From NCBI GenBank assembly GCA_003157225.1, contig PMIZ01000320.1, forward strand, positions 1 through 11,537: a stretch of DNA of 11,537 nucleotides, in the 5' to 3' direction. The position numbers and the translations under genes are program-made. Under the pieces are notes generated by a model. The model saw nothing but the letters and a program-made list of their open reading frames with translations. It made no database searches and was not told where the DNA came from. This document shows, one piece after another, positions 1 to 6,732 of the stretch; position 1 is the first letter of the stretch, and each line of letters begins with the position of its first letter. The DNA comes from Actinomycetota bacterium (lineage in GTDB: Bacteria > Actinomycetota > Thermoleophilia > RBG-16-64-13).

Positions 1-54
1 GTCGACAAGGACCTGAACCTCGGCGACCTCGCCATGACTCCGGAGAGGCGGTGA
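1..54 (+). CDS. 3' end of an unidentified upstream gene (partial)
   Basis: An open frame enters from the left edge and ends at TGA 52-54. The visible tail, 17 residues, is hydrophilic and ends in PERR. It carries no motif that identifies the family. Its stop overlaps the GTG start of the next gene by four bases (GTGA), the same coupling seen repeatedly in this window, which argues that this is the real end of a gene in one transcript with the beta-grasp protein that follows. No function can be assigned from 17 residues. Confidence 0.55.
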   Translation, partial: VDKDLNLGDLAMTPERR

Positions 55-350
55 CCGTGAGAGCGATAGTGAACATGATGTCGGGCAACATCGCCAAAGC
101 GGCCGGCTGGCGCGCCCGGGAGGTACGTGTGGACAAGCTCAGCGCGACCGTGGAGGACGTCTTTCGGTCGGTGGTTCTGAAGGACGGGGTCACGAACCTG
201 TTCGATCTGGTCTCGGAGGCGCAAGGTCTCAAGCCGGAGTACGCGCTCTACGTCGGCGGCGAGTTGTTGCGCGGCGCCTGCAACTGGCAGCGCCCCATCA
301 TCGACAGCGAGCAGATCCACGTGGCTGACTGGCCGATGACCGACTCCTGA
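51..350 (+). CDS. Probable beta-grasp (MoaD/ThiS-like) small protein
   Basis: This 99-residue protein looks like a ubiquitin-fold member of the MoaD/ThiS group. Its second half has the order typical of that fold: a helix-rich stretch after KDGVTNLFDLV, then a strand LYVGGELL resembling the VNG-type strand of MoaD/ThiS, then IIDSEQIHV resembling the usual 'L.dGDeV.v' turn and last strand. Unlike sulfur carriers it ends PMTDS, with no C-terminal Gly-Gly, so it probably cannot be adenylated and thiocarboxylated; it may be a structural or subunit version of the fold. The start is GTG 51 (GTGA overlap with the gene before, GGAGAGG at 41-47); GTG 57 is equally acceptable by spacing. It converges on the second beta-grasp gene. 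The family call rests on pattern only and is moderate. Confidence 0.6.
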   Translation: MTVRAIVNMMSGNIAKAAGWRAREVRVDKLSATVEDVFRSVVLKDGVTNLFDLVSEAQGLKPEYALYVGGELLRGACNWQRPIIDSEQIHVADWPMTDS

Positions 351-352
351 GA

Positions 353-398
353 GGTTGATGACAACGGAGGGATGGTTGCGTAGTCCTCCCTCTCAACC
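353..398. terminator. Possible bidirectional terminator hairpin between convergent genes
   Basis: GGTTGA (353-358) can pair with TCAACC (393-398), and GAGGGA (367-372) with TCCCTC (387-392), giving a bulged stem that closes directly over the ends of two convergent genes. Its right arm overlaps the minus-strand stop. There is no T-tract on either side, so intrinsic termination is uncertain. It could simply protect the 3' ends of both transcripts. Confidence 0.35.
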
Positions 399-623
399 GC
401 CGGACATGAAAGGGATGACCCTCACACGGTCGCCATGCCGCAACCGATAGTCGGGCTTGACATAGCTCCCGTTGACTATGACGGCTTCAGTATCGCCGGG
501 AACGCCGAGGCTCTGCAGCAGCTCGTCGAGAGTCATGCCTTCTCTCACCGACACGTCGGCCGTCGGCCCGCGCCAAGCGGGGAATGTCTCCACGGTGACC
601 TTGATCGTCTCTTCGCCAGTCAT
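393..623 (-). CDS. MoaD/ThiS-family sulfur carrier protein with C-terminal Gly-Gly
   Basis: This 76-residue protein has the full signature of a ubiquitin-like sulfur carrier: an N-terminal strand (IKVTVETF), the turn and helix GMTLDELLQSLG at about 29-40, the VIVNG strand at 48-52, the LRHGDRVRVIP turn and strand at 61-71, and a C-terminal MSGG. In MoaD/ThiS proteins that terminal Gly-Gly is adenylated by a MoeB/ThiF-type enzyme and converted to thiocarboxylate, which donates sulfur to molybdopterin, thiazole or another product. No activating enzyme lies in the window. I chose ATG 623 because GGGAG stands about ten bases before it and the longer frame to 722 adds an uncharacteristic Arg/Ser/Trp-rich tail that overlaps the divergent gene. 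Next to a molybdoenzyme a role in molybdopterin sulfuration is plausible, but the partner is unknown. Confidence 0.85.
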   Translation of the reverse strand: MTGEETIKVTVETFPAWRGPTADVSVREGMTLDELLQSLGVPGDTEAVIVNGSYVKPDYRLRHGDRVRVIPFMSGG

Positions 624-681
624 GCGACTCGATCTCCCGCTCTTGCCCCGGTGCTTCCCAGTGTGTCCGTCCTGCCACCAT

Positions 682-689
682 GGAGGTGA
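682..689 (+). promoter_or_regulatory. Strong ribosome binding site fixing the demethylase start
   Basis: GGAGGTGA lies just before ATG 694, with GGAGG seven bases from it. This decides against the upstream frame that remains open back to 472, which crosses the minus-strand sulfur-carrier gene. Confidence 0.75.
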
Positions 690-693
690 CGAG

Positions 694-2052
694 ATGAACA
701 AGCAGGACCTGTTCATGTTCACGCCGGCGACACCCTTTCAGGGTGACTGCTCGAACTTTCACATGCAGGGCCCGGTGCTCGCTCCTCTGGAGTTTACCGG
801 ATGGCGAGACGAAACCCTCGCCTGGAAAGATGGCGCCTATATCGGAACCTCCATCAGCATCTCTCCGACGCTCAAGGTCAACGGTCCCGACACTCTACGG
901 TTCCTGTCGGACACCTGCGTGAACAGCTTCAGCAACTTCCCCATCGGCACCGCGAAGCACGGCATCATGTGCCGCGACGACGGCATCATCATGTCCGACG
1001 GTGTGATCTTGCGGACGGCCGAAGACGAAGTGGTGACCTACTGGATGGCGCCTTACCAGGCCTACGTACTCGAGAAAGGCCGGTACCGCGCAGCGGCCGA
1101 AGACCTGACGATGACCTCCTTCGTCTTCCAGGTGGCCGGACCGCGCTCTCTTGAGATTCTCGAGAAAGCGAGCGGTGACGACCTACACGACATAGCGTTC
1201 ATCCATCACCGCCCGACCACGATCGCAGGGAAGGCGGTGCGCATCCTAAGGCTAGGCATGGCGGGGACGCTTGCGTACGAGGCGCACGGCCCTTTCGACG
1301 ACGCTCACGCGGTCTACCAGGCCATCTGGGCGGCCGGCGAAGACTACGGCATCCGCAAACTCGGGCTCCTCTCCTACATGATGAATCACACCGAGGACGG
1401 TTTTCCGCAGGCCTACTATCACTTTCCCTATCCCTGGTATGAAGACCCCGGGTTTGCCGAGTGGCTCGACCAACGTCCTGGCGCTGGGTTCCTGAGCGAG
1501 AACCCGGTTCTTGTCGGCAGCATGGGCTTCGACGCGGCGCTACGCTACCGGAACCCGGTGGAGCTCGGCTGGGCCGATATGATCAAGTTCGACCACGAGT
1601 TCGTCGGGGGGGCCGCCCTGGAGAAGCTGGTCGCCAACCAGAAGCGGCAGATGGTCACCTTAGAGTGGAATGCCGAAGACCTGGGTGACATCTACATTTC
1701 GCAGTTCAGGGACGAAGAGCCCTACTCGCAGATGGACCGGCCGAACGACATGTACTACCAGCCGGGGCCTCATGTCTATCATGCCGATCAGGTGCTCAGA
1801 GACGGCAAGCTGGTGGGCATCAGCAGCGGCCGGGCCATCAGCCAGTTCTACCATCGCATGATCTCCCTGTGCTCCATCGACAAGGAGTCTGCGGGCCTTG
1901 GCACCGAGGTCGCGGTGCTCTGGGGGGATCCGGGTACCCGGCAGAAAGAAGTCCGGGCGACGGTCGCCCGCTTCCCCTACTTGAACGAGAACCGCAACCA
2001 AGCGGTAGACGTGAGCAAGATCGCCCATGCCGCTGAAGGGGGCTCATCATGA
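694..2052 (+). CDS. LigM/GcvT-family tetrahydrofolate-dependent O-demethylase-like protein
   Basis: This 452-residue protein belongs to the aminomethyltransferase (GcvT) fold family and most resembles the LigM branch, which moves the methyl group of vanillate or 3-O-methylgallate to tetrahydrofolate. Visible LigM-like blocks are GWRDE near residue 36, NGPDTLRFLSD followed by VNSFSNFPIG around 70-90, the RDDGIIMSDGV block near 100, the GMAGTLAYEAHGP block near 190, MMNHTEDGFPQ near 230, and a C-terminal GcvT barrel with GKLVGISSG and GTEVAVLWGDPG. The length is close to LigM (about 470) and well above plain GcvT (about 365). There is no signal peptide, so it is cytoplasmic. Its stop overlaps the next start (ATGA), tying it to the molybdoenzyme. 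The substrate is unknown: a methoxy-aromatic is the first guess, but other methyl donors handled by this superfamily, such as DMSP or methylated amines, cannot be excluded. Confidence 0.88.
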   Translation: MNKQDLFMFTPATPFQGDCSNFHMQGPVLAPLEFTGWRDETLAWKDGAYIGTSISISPTLKVNGPDTLRFLSDTCVNSFSNFPIGTAKHGIMCRDDGIIMSDGVILRTAEDEVVTYWMAPYQAYVLEKGRYRAAAEDLTMTSFVFQVAGPRSLEILEKASGDDLHDIAFIHHRPTTIAGKAVRILRLGMAGTLAYEAHGPFDDAHAVYQAIWAAGEDYGIRKLGLLSYMMNHTEDGFPQAYYHFPYPWYEDPGFAEWLDQRPGAGFLSENPVLVGSMGFDAALRYRNPVELGWADMIKFDHEFVGGAALEKLVANQKRQMVTLEWNAEDLGDIYISQFRDEEPYSQMDRPNDMYYQPGPHVYHADQVLRDGKLVGISSGRAISQFYHRMISLCSIDKESAGLGTEVAVLWGDPGTRQKEVRATVARFPYLNENRNQAVDVSKIAHAAEGGSS

Positions 2053-4358
2053 CGGAAGAACCGCGGCACGGAGGCGTGGAAGAGAAGAAGATCGTCTGCT
2101 GGGCCTCGCCGGGCTGCATCCATCAGTGCGGGCTCATCGCCACGGTGAAGGAGGGGGTGCTGGTCGGACTCAGGGGCAACAAGGACTATCCGACTCCCAA
2201 TCACGGCTGCAACGACAGGATGCCGCACCATGCCAAGTGGCTCTATAGCTCCGAGCAACTGCTGCATCCCCTGAAGCGAAAGGGCGAGCGCGGCGAGAAC
2301 CAATGGGAGCAGATCTCCTGGGACCAGGCGCTGGACGAGATCGCGGCCAAGCTGGACGACCTCAAGCAGCGCTACGGGGCCGAGACGCTAGCCCTGCATG
2401 AAGGCACCTATCGCAACGATCAGTACGGCATCCGGACTCGCTTTCTCAACCTGTTCGGCAACCCCACGAATATCGGTTGCGCCGGTACCATCTGCCGCTG
2501 CAACACCGTCGCCCTCAACTACGCCCTTCTCGGCATGGCCAACTCCAGGGCGAAGATGCCGAACCTCAAGTGCCTCGTCATCGACGGGTGCAACCTCAGC
2601 GGCACCGCTCCTCTCGACTTTCAGCGGCTCAAGAAGCGGGTGGCCGAGCAGAGCATCAAGTTGATCGTTATTGATCCGCGCAAGACCGAGGCCGGCAGGT
2701 TCGCCGACCTGTGGGTGCAGGTGCGCCCGGGCACCGACACCGCCCTCTTCATGGCCTGGATCAACGTGATCGTCGAGGAGGGGCTCTACAACAAGGACTT
2801 CGTCGAGCAGTGGACCTTCGGCTTCGACGAGCTGCGCGCCCGAGCGGCCGAGTACACGCCCGAGAAGGTCGCGGAGATCACCTGGGTGTCGTCGGACCTC
2901 ATCCGCGAATCGGCCCGCATGTACGCCACCAATTGGCCGGCTGGCTTCCACTGGGGGTGCGCCACCGACATGTTCGGTCTCAACTCCATCAGAGTGGAGC
3001 AAGCGAGGGTCTGCCTAAGGGCCTTGACGGGCAACCTGGCCGTCGGCGGGGGAGAAGTGATCGTCGGGCCGGGCCCGATCATCGACGGCAAGCTCGGCAT
3101 ACGCGACTCCATGCTCGCCCTTCCGGAGAAGGTCAGTCCCGAGCAGAGGAAGAAGCAACTTGGGTCCGATCGGTTCAGGCTGCTCGGCTGGCCCGGCTAC
3201 GAGGCCATGCACAAGTACCACGAGGAGACCTACGGCGTTCCCTTCCCCACCGCAGCCCACAACTTCATCGCCGTTCAACCGCTCATATGGAAAGCGGTGC
3301 TCGAAGACGATCCCTATCCGGTCAAGGCCATGATCACCTGGGGCAGCAACGTGCTACTGAACGGCGGCGACGTGAAGACCATCTACAAGGCGCTCAAAAG
3401 CCCCAAGCTCGACCTTCACGTGGTTATGGAGCACTTCATGACGCCGACCGCGCTGCTCGCCGACTACGTGCTGCCTATAGCGAGCAAGCTCGAAAAGCCG
3501 ATGTGCGCCACCCACGAGGATTTCGCGCCGAATATCGCCTGCGGCGAGGCGGCGGTGGAACCGCGTGGCGAGCGCCGGGGCGACTACTACGTCTGGAAAG
3601 GGCTGGCGGAACGTCTTGGCTTCGGCGAGTACTTCCCGTGGGAGACGGAGGAGGAGCTGGCCGACTATCGTCTGGCGCCTCTTGGCCGGACATTCAAAGA
3701 GGTCGCCACCAAGGAGTACTTCGTCCGCAGCGACGAACCGTGGACGTACGACAAGAACAATCCCCGGACGGGCAAGCCCACCGGCTTCGCCACGCCCTCG
3801 GGTAGGGTGGAGCTCTACTCACAGGTGCTGGAACAGCTCGGCTACGACCCCTTGCCCTACTACGAGGAGCCGCCGGAGAGCCCTATCAGCACCCCCGAGG
3901 TGGCTAAGGAGTATCCGTACATCCTCATCACCGGGGGCAACTTCCGGCCGATGTTCCACTCCGAGAACCGCCAGCTTGGCATCGGCACTCGCGAGCAGTA
4001 TCCGGATCCGATCATGGACATCAACCAGGACACGGCTCGGGAATTGGGCATCAAAGAGGGCGACTGGGTGTACGTCGAGACCCGTAGGGGCGTCATTAGG
4101 CAACGGGCCACGCTCAGCGACGAGATCGATCCGCGGGTGGTCAACGTGCAGAGCCACTGGTGGTTCCCCGAGGAGCCGGCCAGGGAGCCTTGGCTTCACG
4201 GCCTCTGGGAATCGAACGCCAACGTGCTCACCATCGCCGACGATCCCGATGCCTTCGACCCCGTTACCGGCGGTTGGCCGCTTCGGGCGCTCCTCTGCAA
4301 GATCTACAAGGCCGAGAGCGTCGAGCTGACGGCCGGCCGCGGGAGTGGGTGCCCGTGA
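2049..4358 (+). CDS. Molybdopterin (bis-MGD) oxidoreductase, DMSO reductase superfamily, acetylene-hydratase/dehydroxylase-like
   Basis: This 769-residue protein has the DMSO-reductase-family plan. Cys17, Cys23, Cys27 and Cys54 form a probable [4Fe-4S] site with CX5C-X3-C-X26-C spacing, the first gap being wider than the common CX2C. The central Mo/W cofactor domain starts with the ISWDQALDEIA block at 89-99. Cys149 in GTICRCN sits where the protein ligand to Mo or W is usually found (as Cys in acetylene hydratase). A dinucleotide-binding domain fills about 620-760 (ITGGNFRPMFHSEN; LGIKEGDWVYVETRRG; NVQSHWWFPEE). There is no twin-arginine signal and no electron-transfer or membrane-anchor subunit gene nearby, so it is likely a cytoplasmic single-subunit enzyme such as a hydratase, transhydroxylase or reductive dehydroxylase. 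AAGGGGG at 2036-2042 precedes the start, and the gene overlaps the LigM-like gene by four bases. The substrate cannot be read from the sequence. Confidence 0.9.
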   Translation: MTEEPRHGGVEEKKIVCWASPGCIHQCGLIATVKEGVLVGLRGNKDYPTPNHGCNDRMPHHAKWLYSSEQLLHPLKRKGERGENQWEQISWDQALDEIAAKLDDLKQRYGAETLALHEGTYRNDQYGIRTRFLNLFGNPTNIGCAGTICRCNTVALNYALLGMANSRAKMPNLKCLVIDGCNLSGTAPLDFQRLKKRVAEQSIKLIVIDPRKTEAGRFADLWVQVRPGTDTALFMAWINVIVEEGLYNKDFVEQWTFGFDELRARAAEYTPEKVAEITWVSSDLIRESARMYATNWPAGFHWGCATDMFGLNSIRVEQARVCLRALTGNLAVGGGEVIVGPGPIIDGKLGIRDSMLALPEKVSPEQRKKQLGSDRFRLLGWPGYEAMHKYHEETYGVPFPTAAHNFIAVQPLIWKAVLEDDPYPVKAMITWGSNVLLNGGDVKTIYKALKSPKLDLHVVMEHFMTPTALLADYVLPIASKLEKPMCATHEDFAPNIACGEAAVEPRGERRGDYYVWKGLAERLGFGEYFPWETEEELADYRLAPLGRTFKEVATKEYFVRSDEPWTYDKNNPRTGKPTGFATPSGRVELYSQVLEQLGYDPLPYYEEPPESPISTPEVAKEYPYILITGGNFRPMFHSENRQLGIGTREQYPDPIMDINQDTARELGIKEGDWVYVETRRGVIRQRATLSDEIDPRVVNVQSHWWFPEEPAREPWLHGLWESNANVLTIADDPDAFDPVTGGWPLRALLCKIYKAESVELTAGRGSGCP

Positions 4359-4460
4359 GCGCCACGGCGCCGCCCGCGAGGGCGTGCAGGAGATAAAATC
4401 AACCTCTAGCACCTGCGAGACACAAAGAGCAAGGATCCACGTTCTCGGAAGGGAATGCAG

Positions 4461-4616
4461 ATGGCCAACGAAAGCAGCCATCCGAGGTTCGAACGCTGGG
4501 GCAAGCTTGACGCCAAGGACGGCGGCTTCATGCTGCAGAACGGGGCCGTTCTCGATGATACGAAGGCGGAGAACCTGAAAGCCATGATCGACGCGGGGCG
4601 GGCCTGGAGAGCATGA
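4461..4616 (+). CDS. Unrecognised 51-residue protein coupled to the URO-D-like gene
   Basis: This short frame starts at ATG 4461 after GGAAGGGA (4447-4454) and ends TGA 4614-4616, overlapping the next start by four bases (ATGA). The product is soluble and charged, with FERWGKLDAKDGGFML near the N-terminus and a probable amphipathic helix (TKAENLKAMIDAGRAWR) at the C-terminus. It has no cysteine, no membrane segment and no signal peptide. The ribosome binding site, the precise coupling and the position in a run of real genes support it as a gene. I do not recognise the family. It could be a small partner or folding factor of the URO-D-like protein, but that is only positional inference. Confidence 0.6.
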   Translation: MANESSHPRFERWGKLDAKDGGFMLQNGAVLDDTKAENLKAMIDAGRAWRA

Positions 4617-5953
4617 TGGAGTCCCGTCAAGACGCGTGGTCTCAATTGTCGCCGTCCGAGAAGTTGGCGGCCCGCTGGGCGCGCGCCCTGAGCCCCGGCA
4701 CTCCCTTTGTCAGCTCTGAAGCCGAGGCGGAATACAGAGCGCGGGTCACCCGGCTGAGGAAGGCGTGGACTCTCGAAGGTGTGCCCGACCGGGTGCCCGT
4801 CTGTGTCCTCTCCAACTTCTTTCCGTTCTTGTGGGCCGGGCTGACTCCTTACGAGGCAATGTATGACTATCAACGCGCGGCCGATGCCTGGTTGAAGTGC
4901 GGCAGGGAACTCGAAATGGATCTCCTAGCCGGCCTGATGCCCCCTCCGGGCCGGGCTCTCGATCTCATCAGCCCGAAGCTCTATTCCTGGCCGGGACATG
5001 GGTTGCCGAAGGAGTCTACCTACCAGTACAACGAGGGCGAGTGGATGCTCGCCGATGAGTACGATCACTTGATCAGCGATCCCACCGGATTCCTCCTTGG
5101 TGAGTACCTGCCACGCACGGCTGCGGGTCTCGAAGGGTTTGCGCAGCATGGGGCGATGGGCGACATGGCTCAGATCTACACAGCGCCGAGCTACCTGATG
5201 ACCTGGGGGCTCGAGGAGATGCGATCTAGCATCGACCGGATCTCCAAGGCCGGCCGCGAAGTGCTCGAGTGGCTTGCCTGCCAGGCCGAGGCGATAGACA
5301 GGGCCAGGGCTGGAGGATCCCCCGTTCTCGTGTGCGGGCTCGCCGCGGCCCCCTTCGACTTCGTTGGAGACACGTTGCGGGGGACTCGGGAGGTATACAT
5401 GGACATGTACCGCCGGCCGGCAAAGCTGCTCGAGGCCGTGGACAAGCTCGTTCCGGTGCTTCTTCGCTGGTTGACTCGCCGGATCACTCCACAGAGCCCC
5501 CCGATCGTGGTCATACCGCTTCACAAGGGGACCGATCGTTCCATGAGCGACGAGCAGTTCAAGGAGTTCTACTGGCCGAGTCTGCGGCGGTTTCTCGACG
5601 GTGTTCGCGAAGCCGGTCTCATGGCCTACGTGCTCGCCGAAGGTTCATACAACACCCGGCTCGAGCTGTTTCGCGAGCTGGCTCCCGGAACCACGATCTG
5701 GCACTTCGACCAGACCGACCTGCGCGAAGCCAAGAGGGTCCTTCAGGGCACGGCCTGCGTGCAAGGCAATGTACCTCTTCCGCTGCTCCAGCTTGGCAGC
5801 CCCGAGCAGGTGACCGAATGCTGCCGCGGGCTGATCGAAGATGTGGCACCGGGTGGTGGCTACGTCCTTGACGCCGGCGCAGCCCTCGACGAGGCTGAGG
5901 GCGCGAATGTCCAGGCAATGATTCGCGCGGCCAAGGAATACGGCGTGTACTAG
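4613..5953 (+). CDS. Uroporphyrinogen decarboxylase (URO-D/MtaA) superfamily protein, probable methyltransferase relative
   Basis: This 446-residue protein fits the URO-D superfamily, which holds haem-pathway decarboxylases and the corrinoid:thiol methyltransferases (MtaA, MtbA, CmuA). Family features are GVPDRVPVCVL near 55-65, the helix and loop MSDEQFKEFYWPSLRRFLD near 304-322, the block IWHFDQTDL near 363, VQGNVPLPLLQLGSPEQV near 383-400, and a C-terminal end with GGGYVLDAGAAL. It is about 100 residues longer than typical members, mostly at the N-terminus. Where MtaA-type enzymes carry the His-X-Cys and Cys zinc ligands, this protein seems to read LAE and DAGA, so the usual thiol-activating zinc site looks absent (my manual alignment). 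ATG 4613 gives the ATGA overlap; ATG 4616 has better spacing from GGAGA at 4606-4610. The corrinoid protein encoded convergently is a natural partner. Confidence 0.85.
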   Translation: MMESRQDAWSQLSPSEKLAARWARALSPGTPFVSSEAEAEYRARVTRLRKAWTLEGVPDRVPVCVLSNFFPFLWAGLTPYEAMYDYQRAADAWLKCGRELEMDLLAGLMPPPGRALDLISPKLYSWPGHGLPKESTYQYNEGEWMLADEYDHLISDPTGFLLGEYLPRTAAGLEGFAQHGAMGDMAQIYTAPSYLMTWGLEEMRSSIDRISKAGREVLEWLACQAEAIDRARAGGSPVLVCGLAAAPFDFVGDTLRGTREVYMDMYRRPAKLLEAVDKLVPVLLRWLTRRITPQSPPIVVIPLHKGTDRSMSDEQFKEFYWPSLRRFLDGVREAGLMAYVLAEGSYNTRLELFRELAPGTTIWHFDQTDLREAKRVLQGTACVQGNVPLPLLQLGSPEQVTECCRGLIEDVAPGGGYVLDAGAALDEAEGANVQAMIRAAKEYGVY

Positions 5954-5982
5954 CAGGCGACCGGAGCGTCTGGGTGCCGGTG

Positions 5983-6732
5983 CTATGGCAATCCGGGCCG
6001 GCCCCGTTCTGAGCCCGAGGTGCGGCCAAGCATGTTCGGCGTCACCCCCGATATGTTTCCCACCGGCTGGTTCTTCGCTCCTTGCGATCCCTGGTCGAGC
6101 AGTCTCTGGCACATGCGTATTCCCTCGATGGCGTCCGTGGTCCACGCGTCGACCCCCACATAGGCTGCGACTGTGCTGTCGACCGTTCCGCCGCCGATGA
6201 CGATGTAGGGGCGGTACCCTAACTCGGCTTCTTGCGCACGCAGGAGTTGGGCCGTTGCGCGCATGCTCCTGAACGCTGCGGCGATCAGTCCCGAGCAGCA
6301 CACCAAATCCGGCCGGAGCCGCCTTGTGGTCTCCAAGAAGTCTTCCTTCGGCACGTTCACGCCGATATCGACAACTTCGAAGCCATAGCTCAAAGCGGCG
6401 GATCGAAATATGCTCTTTCCGATGTCGTGGATATCCCCAGCTACGGTGCCGAGGACTATCAATCCTGACACTTCCGTTTTGGGGATCACCTGGTCGACGC
6501 CCTGGACCATCTCCATTACTTCCTTGAAGAGTTCGCCTCCCATGATGAGCGCTGCCAGGCCGTAGTCTCTTCTCTCGTACCGCTCGCCCACGACCTTCAA
6601 TGCATGCTGACAGGCGGTCAACATGGAGACGCGTGTTGTCTGTCCTCCTGCGACCAGTTCTCGCGCCAATTCGAGGGTGCCATCCTCATCGAGATTGACC
6701 ATCGAGCCGGTAAGTTCGTCAAGAGTCGCCAA
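5983..6732 (-). CDS. Methyltransferase-cognate corrinoid (B12-binding) protein, MtaC/MttC-like
   Basis: This 249-residue protein carries cobalamin and shuttles methyl groups between a substrate methyltransferase and an acceptor methyltransferase. The N-terminal helical cap domain (about 1-88) has the family's YGLAALIMGGELFKEVM helix. The Rossmann B12 domain follows, with GTVAGDIHDIGK containing the D100-X-H102-X-X-G105 motif whose His is the lower axial cobalt ligand, the S147-G-L149 motif, and VIGGGTVD at 178-185. After about residue 212 there is a 35-residue Gly/Ser/Asn/Arg-rich tail that typical members lack. Only TTG codons fit a family-length start: TTG 6732 has AGGGG nine bases upstream; TTG 6741 has none at proper spacing; ATG 6702 lacks a visible site and cuts into the cap domain. 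It overlaps the end of the regulator gene, so the two are co-transcribed. No MtaB/MttB-type substrate methyltransferase is in the window. Confidence 0.92.
   Translation of the reverse strand: MATLDELTGSMVNLDEDGTLELARELVAGGQTTRVSMLTACQHALKVVGERYERRDYGLAALIMGGELFKEVMEMVQGVDQVIPKTEVSGLIVLGTVAGDIHDIGKSIFRSAALSYGFEVVDIGVNVPKEDFLETTRRLRPDLVCCSGLIAAAFRSMRATAQLLRAQEAELGYRPYIVIGGGTVDSTVAAYVGVDAWTTDAIEGIRMCQRLLDQGSQGAKNQPVGNISGVTPNMLGRTSGSERGRPGLP

Noticed and set aside
472..693. N-terminal extension of the LigM-like frame back to 472
   Set aside because: It lies antisense to the well-supported Gly-Gly carrier gene, has Ser/Pro/Arg-rich content unlike LigM, and ATG 694 has a strong ribosome binding site and matches the family's length.
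624..722. N-terminal extension of the minus-strand sulfur carrier to 722
   Set aside because: The extra 33 residues do not fit the MoaD/ThiS fold and overlap the divergent gene; ATG 623 has a GGGAG site.
5954..5982. ACCGG/CCGGT inverted repeat between the convergent URO-D-like and corrinoid genes as a terminator
   Set aside because: Only five base pairs with a 12-base loop and no T-tract; too weak to call.
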